In this document: piece by piece, positions 61,720-64,000 of the stretch
Position numbering within the stretch: the first letter of the stretch is position 1
Layout: each line of letters starts with the position of its first letter
NCBI RefSeq assembly: GCF_009363755.1
Contig: NZ_CP045417.1
Span: 62,001 to 126,000, forward strand
Reading direction: 5' to 3'
DNA: 64,000 nt
Origin: Halomonas sp. THAF5a
Lineage (GTDB): Bacteria > Pseudomonadota > Gammaproteobacteria > Pseudomonadales > Halomonadaceae
Notes under the pieces: generated by a model
The model's input: the letters and a program-made list of their open reading frames with translations, nothing else
What the model was told of the DNA's origin: nothing
Database searches by the model: none
Made by a program: the position numbers and the translations under genes

Positions 61720-64000
61720 ATGACGCAAGAGCTCTCCGTCGAGCGCATCATGAACACCGGCCTGCTGACCTGTGCGCCGGAGACTCCCCTGTGCGAGGCC
61801 GCGGCCCGCATGGCCGAGCGGCGCGTCAGCGCGATGCTGGTGGTGACGGACGAGCGCGCGGTCGGCATCTGGACCGAGCGCGACAGCCTGTTCGTCGACT
61901 TCACCGATCCCGAGGCCGTGAGGCGCCCCATCGAAGGGGTGATGAGCCAGCCGGTGGCCACGATCCATCCCGCCACCCCGGTCGGCGAGGCCGCCCTGCG
62001 CTTCAGCGCCGAGCGGCGCCGCCATCTGCTGGTGGTGGACGATGCCGGCCGCCCCCGGGGCATCCTCTCCCAGACCGATCTGGCGCTGAACCAGGGCCTG
62101 GAGCCCTACCTTCGCCTGCGCGAGGTCGGCGATGCGATGCGCCAGCGCCCGCTGCTGCTGCCGGGTGACCGGTCGCTGAACGAGGCCGCGCGGCACATGG
62201 GGCGCCACGGCTGTGATGCCGCCGTGGTCACCTGCCAGGACGGCGAGCTCGGCATCCTCACCGAGCGTGACCTGGTGCGTTTCGTTGCCCGGCATCCCGG
62301 CAACACCGTCATCGGGGAGCTCGCCAGCCGGCCACTGATGACCGTCGACGTCGAGGCGGCGCTGATCCATGCGCGGGACCTGTTGATCGACCAGCGCGTG
62401 CGCCACCTGGGCGTGCTCGACGGCGAGGGAGAGGTCGTCGGGCTGCTGGGCTTCCAGGACCTGCTGGCCGGTGCCGAGCACCTCTATCTCGAGGACCTGC
62501 GCGAGGCGCTGGAACAGCGCGACCAGGCCCTGTCCCAGTCGCGGCGTCACCTGCAGCTGGCGGAGCGAGTGATCGACGCCTCCCTGGAGGGGATCATCAT
62601 CACCGATGCCGAGACGCGCATCGAGTTCGTCAACCCGGCCTTCACGCACCTGACCGGCTACAGCCTGGAGGAGGCGGTGGGGCGCACCCCGGCACTGCTC
62701 TCCTCGGGGCGCCACGACGCCGACTTCTATCGCGACATGTGGCGGACCCTGCAGGAGTCGGGCTACTGGCGCGGCGAGATCTGGAACCGGCGCAAGAGCG
62801 GCCAGCTCTACCTGGAGCTGCTGACCATCACGGCCATTCGCGACGACCGCGGCGAGATCAGCCACTACGCGGCGCTGTTCAGCGATATCACCCACATCCG
62901 CGAGAACGAGGAGCAGGTGCGTCGCCTGGCCTACTACGACCCCCTGACCCGGCTGCCCAACCGCCGCCTGCTGGAGGACCGCCTGGAGCTGGGGATCCGC
63001 CATGCGCGCCGTTATGGCCAGCGCCTGGCGGTGATCTTCCTCGACCTCGACCACTTCAAGCAGGTCAACGACGCCCTCGGCCACGCCCTGGGCGACGAGC
63101 TGCTGCTCAAGGTCTCAAAGCGGCTGCGCGCCCAGCTGCGCGAGGACGACACCCTGGCCCGCCAGGGCGGCGACGAGTTCATCGTGCTGCTCAACGAGAT
63201 CGAGGCGGTGGAGGAGGTCACCCGGGTGGCGCACCGCCTCGTCGAGTCGGTGAGCGCTCCCTTCGAGGTCGGCGGCCAGGCGTTCCGCGTCGGCTGCAGC
63301 CTCGGCATCAGCCTCTATCCGGATGACGGCGACCGGGTCGAGACCCTGGTGCGCCGGGCCGACTCCGCCATGTATCGTGCCAAGCAGGAGGGCCGCAACA
63401 CCTACCGGCTCTTTCGCGCCGAGATGCACCGCGAGGATCGCGGCCGCCTGGAGCTCGAGACCGCGCTGCGCAACACCGCCGAGACCGGCGCGGGGCTCGG
63501 AGTGCACTACCAGCCGCTCTTCGACCGCGACAGCGGCGAGCTGGAGGGCGCCGAGGCCCTGCTGCGCTGGCACCACCCGACGCTTGGCCACGTCTCCCCC
63601 GGCGACTTCATCCCCCTGGCCGAGCGCTCGGGGCTGATCCTGCCGCTGGGCGAGCGGCTGATGCAGCTGGTGGCCGCCCAGCTGCGCGACTGGCGGGCCG
63701 CCGGGCTCGCGCCGCCGCGGGTCGCCGTCAACCTGTCGGCGCGCCAGTTCTGGCAGAGCGACCTGGTGGCCCAGGTGCGTGAGCTCTACGCCGCCTATGC
63801 GCTGCCGCCGGGCCAGATCGGCGTCGAACTCACCGAGAGCGTCCTGCTCGACAAGCACCAGGAGGCGATCGCCACCCTGCAGGCGCTGCGCGAGCTGGGC
63901 TGTCGCATCGCCATCGACGACTTCGGCACCGGCTACTCCTCGCTGAGCTACCTGCAGGACCTGCCGGTGACCACCCTCAAGATCGATCGCAGCTTCATCC
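61720..64000 (+). CDS. CBS-PAS-GGDEF-EAL protein, cut by window end
   Basis: At least 760 residues are present and the frame is open at base 64000. Two CBS pairs (four CBS motifs, about 1-265; for example MNTGLLTCAPETPLCEAAAR and LASRPLMTVDVEAALIHARD) precede a PAS domain (about 285-390). GGDEF (about 400-560; RQGGDEF with inhibitory site REDD) and an EAL domain still running at the end (EALLRWHHP, VNLSARQFW, GVELTES, DDFGTGYSS, KIDRSF) follow. CBS pairs usually bind adenine nucleotides, so this protein may link energy state to c-di-GMP. All seen catalytic residues are intact. The ATG at 61720 is the first in frame after the regulatory palindromes. Confidence 0.92.
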   Translation, partial: MTQELSVERIMNTGLLTCAPETPLCEAAARMAERRVSAMLVVTDERAVGIWTERDSLFVDFTDPEAVRRPIEGVMSQPVATIHPATPVGEAALRFSAERRRHLLVVDDAGRPRGILSQTDLALNQGLEPYLRLREVGDAMRQRPLLLPGDRSLNEAARHMGRHGCDAAVVTCQDGELGILTERDLVRFVARHPGNTVIGELASRPLMTVDVEAALIHARDLLIDQRVRHLGVLDGEGEVVGLLGFQDLLAGAEHLYLEDLREALEQRDQALSQSRRHLQLAERVIDASLEGIIITDAETRIEFVNPAFTHLTGYSLEEAVGRTPALLSSGRHDADFYRDMWRTLQESGYWRGEIWNRRKSGQLYLELLTITAIRDDRGEISHYAALFSDITHIRENEEQVRRLAYYDPLTRLPNRRLLEDRLELGIRHARRYGQRLAVIFLDLDHFKQVNDALGHALGDELLLKVSKRLRAQLREDDTLARQGGDEFIVLLNEIEAVEEVTRVAHRLVESVSAPFEVGGQAFRVGCSLGISLYPDDGDRVETLVRRADSAMYRAKQEGRNTYRLFRAEMHREDRGRLELETALRNTAETGAGLGVHYQPLFDRDSGELEGAEALLRWHHPTLGHVSPGDFIPLAERSGLILPLGERLMQLVAAQLRDWRAAGLAPPRVAVNLSARQFWQSDLVAQVRELYAAYALPPGQIGVELTESVLLDKHQEAIATLQALRELGCRIAIDDFGTGYSSLSYLQDLPVTTLKIDRSFI

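Noticed and set aside
1..64000. CRISPR arrays, tRNA or rRNA genes, prophage
   Set aside because: No regularly spaced repeats, clover-leaf genes, rRNA sequence or phage genes were seen; the only mobile element is the ISL3-type insertion.

Overview
This window is almost entirely one flagellar and chemotaxis super-cluster of a high-G+C gammaproteobacterium. The gene order, the FlhDC master regulator, the G+C-rich coding sequence and an FlhF gene beside an otherwise enteric-type cluster suggest a Halomonas-like member of the Halomonadaceae. That assignment is inference, because no rRNA or other marker gene is present.

Layout. (1) 93-1420: an intact ISL3-type insertion sequence with a perfect 8-bp target duplication, inserted just upstream of an EAL-HDOD gene (1464-2666). 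(2) 2707-26254, all on the minus strand: flhDC, motAB, cheAW, three receptor genes, cheR, cheB, a fourth receptor gene, cheYZ, flhBA, flhF, an FlhG-like remnant, flhE, fliA. This is the enteric order flhDC-motAB-cheAW-receptors-cheRB-cheYZ-flhBA-flhE with flhF and the remnant inserted. (3) 26560-28821: fhlB, a second FliK-like gene, fliT and fliS; fliC and fliD are not in the window. (4) 29007-32683: divergent c-di-GMP genes, one PilZ/HD-GYP-like and one PAS-GGDEF-EAL. (5) 32730-45635: flgNMA divergent from flgBCDEFGHIJKL. (6) 45696-56964: fliFGHIJK and fliLMNOPQR, reading leftward. (7) 57218-57913: fliE and flaG, convergent. (8) 58382-64000: three consecutive c-di-GMP genes, the last cut by the window end.

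How it works together. FlhDC should switch on the basal-body and export operons, and FliA (sigma-28), held by FlgM, the late genes. Eight sites fitting T(A/C)AAG, a spacer and GCCGATA can be read directly. They lie before motA, cheB, the PilZ/HD-GYP gene, the GGDEF-EAL gene, flgM, fliS, flgK and flaG. Two c-di-GMP genes are thus probably part of the late flagellar regulon. FNR/ANR-like boxes lie before two further c-di-GMP genes at the right end, suggesting oxygen input.

The least ordinary features are a roughly 260-residue low-G+C insertion inside the hook protein FlgE, a roughly 350-residue C-terminal extension of FlhF, a small P-loop-less FlhG-like protein between flhF and flhE, a FliK-paralogue/FhlB module with the flagellar chaperones, and several c-di-GMP domains with altered catalytic motifs. 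Translational coupling by 4- or 8-base overlaps is pervasive.
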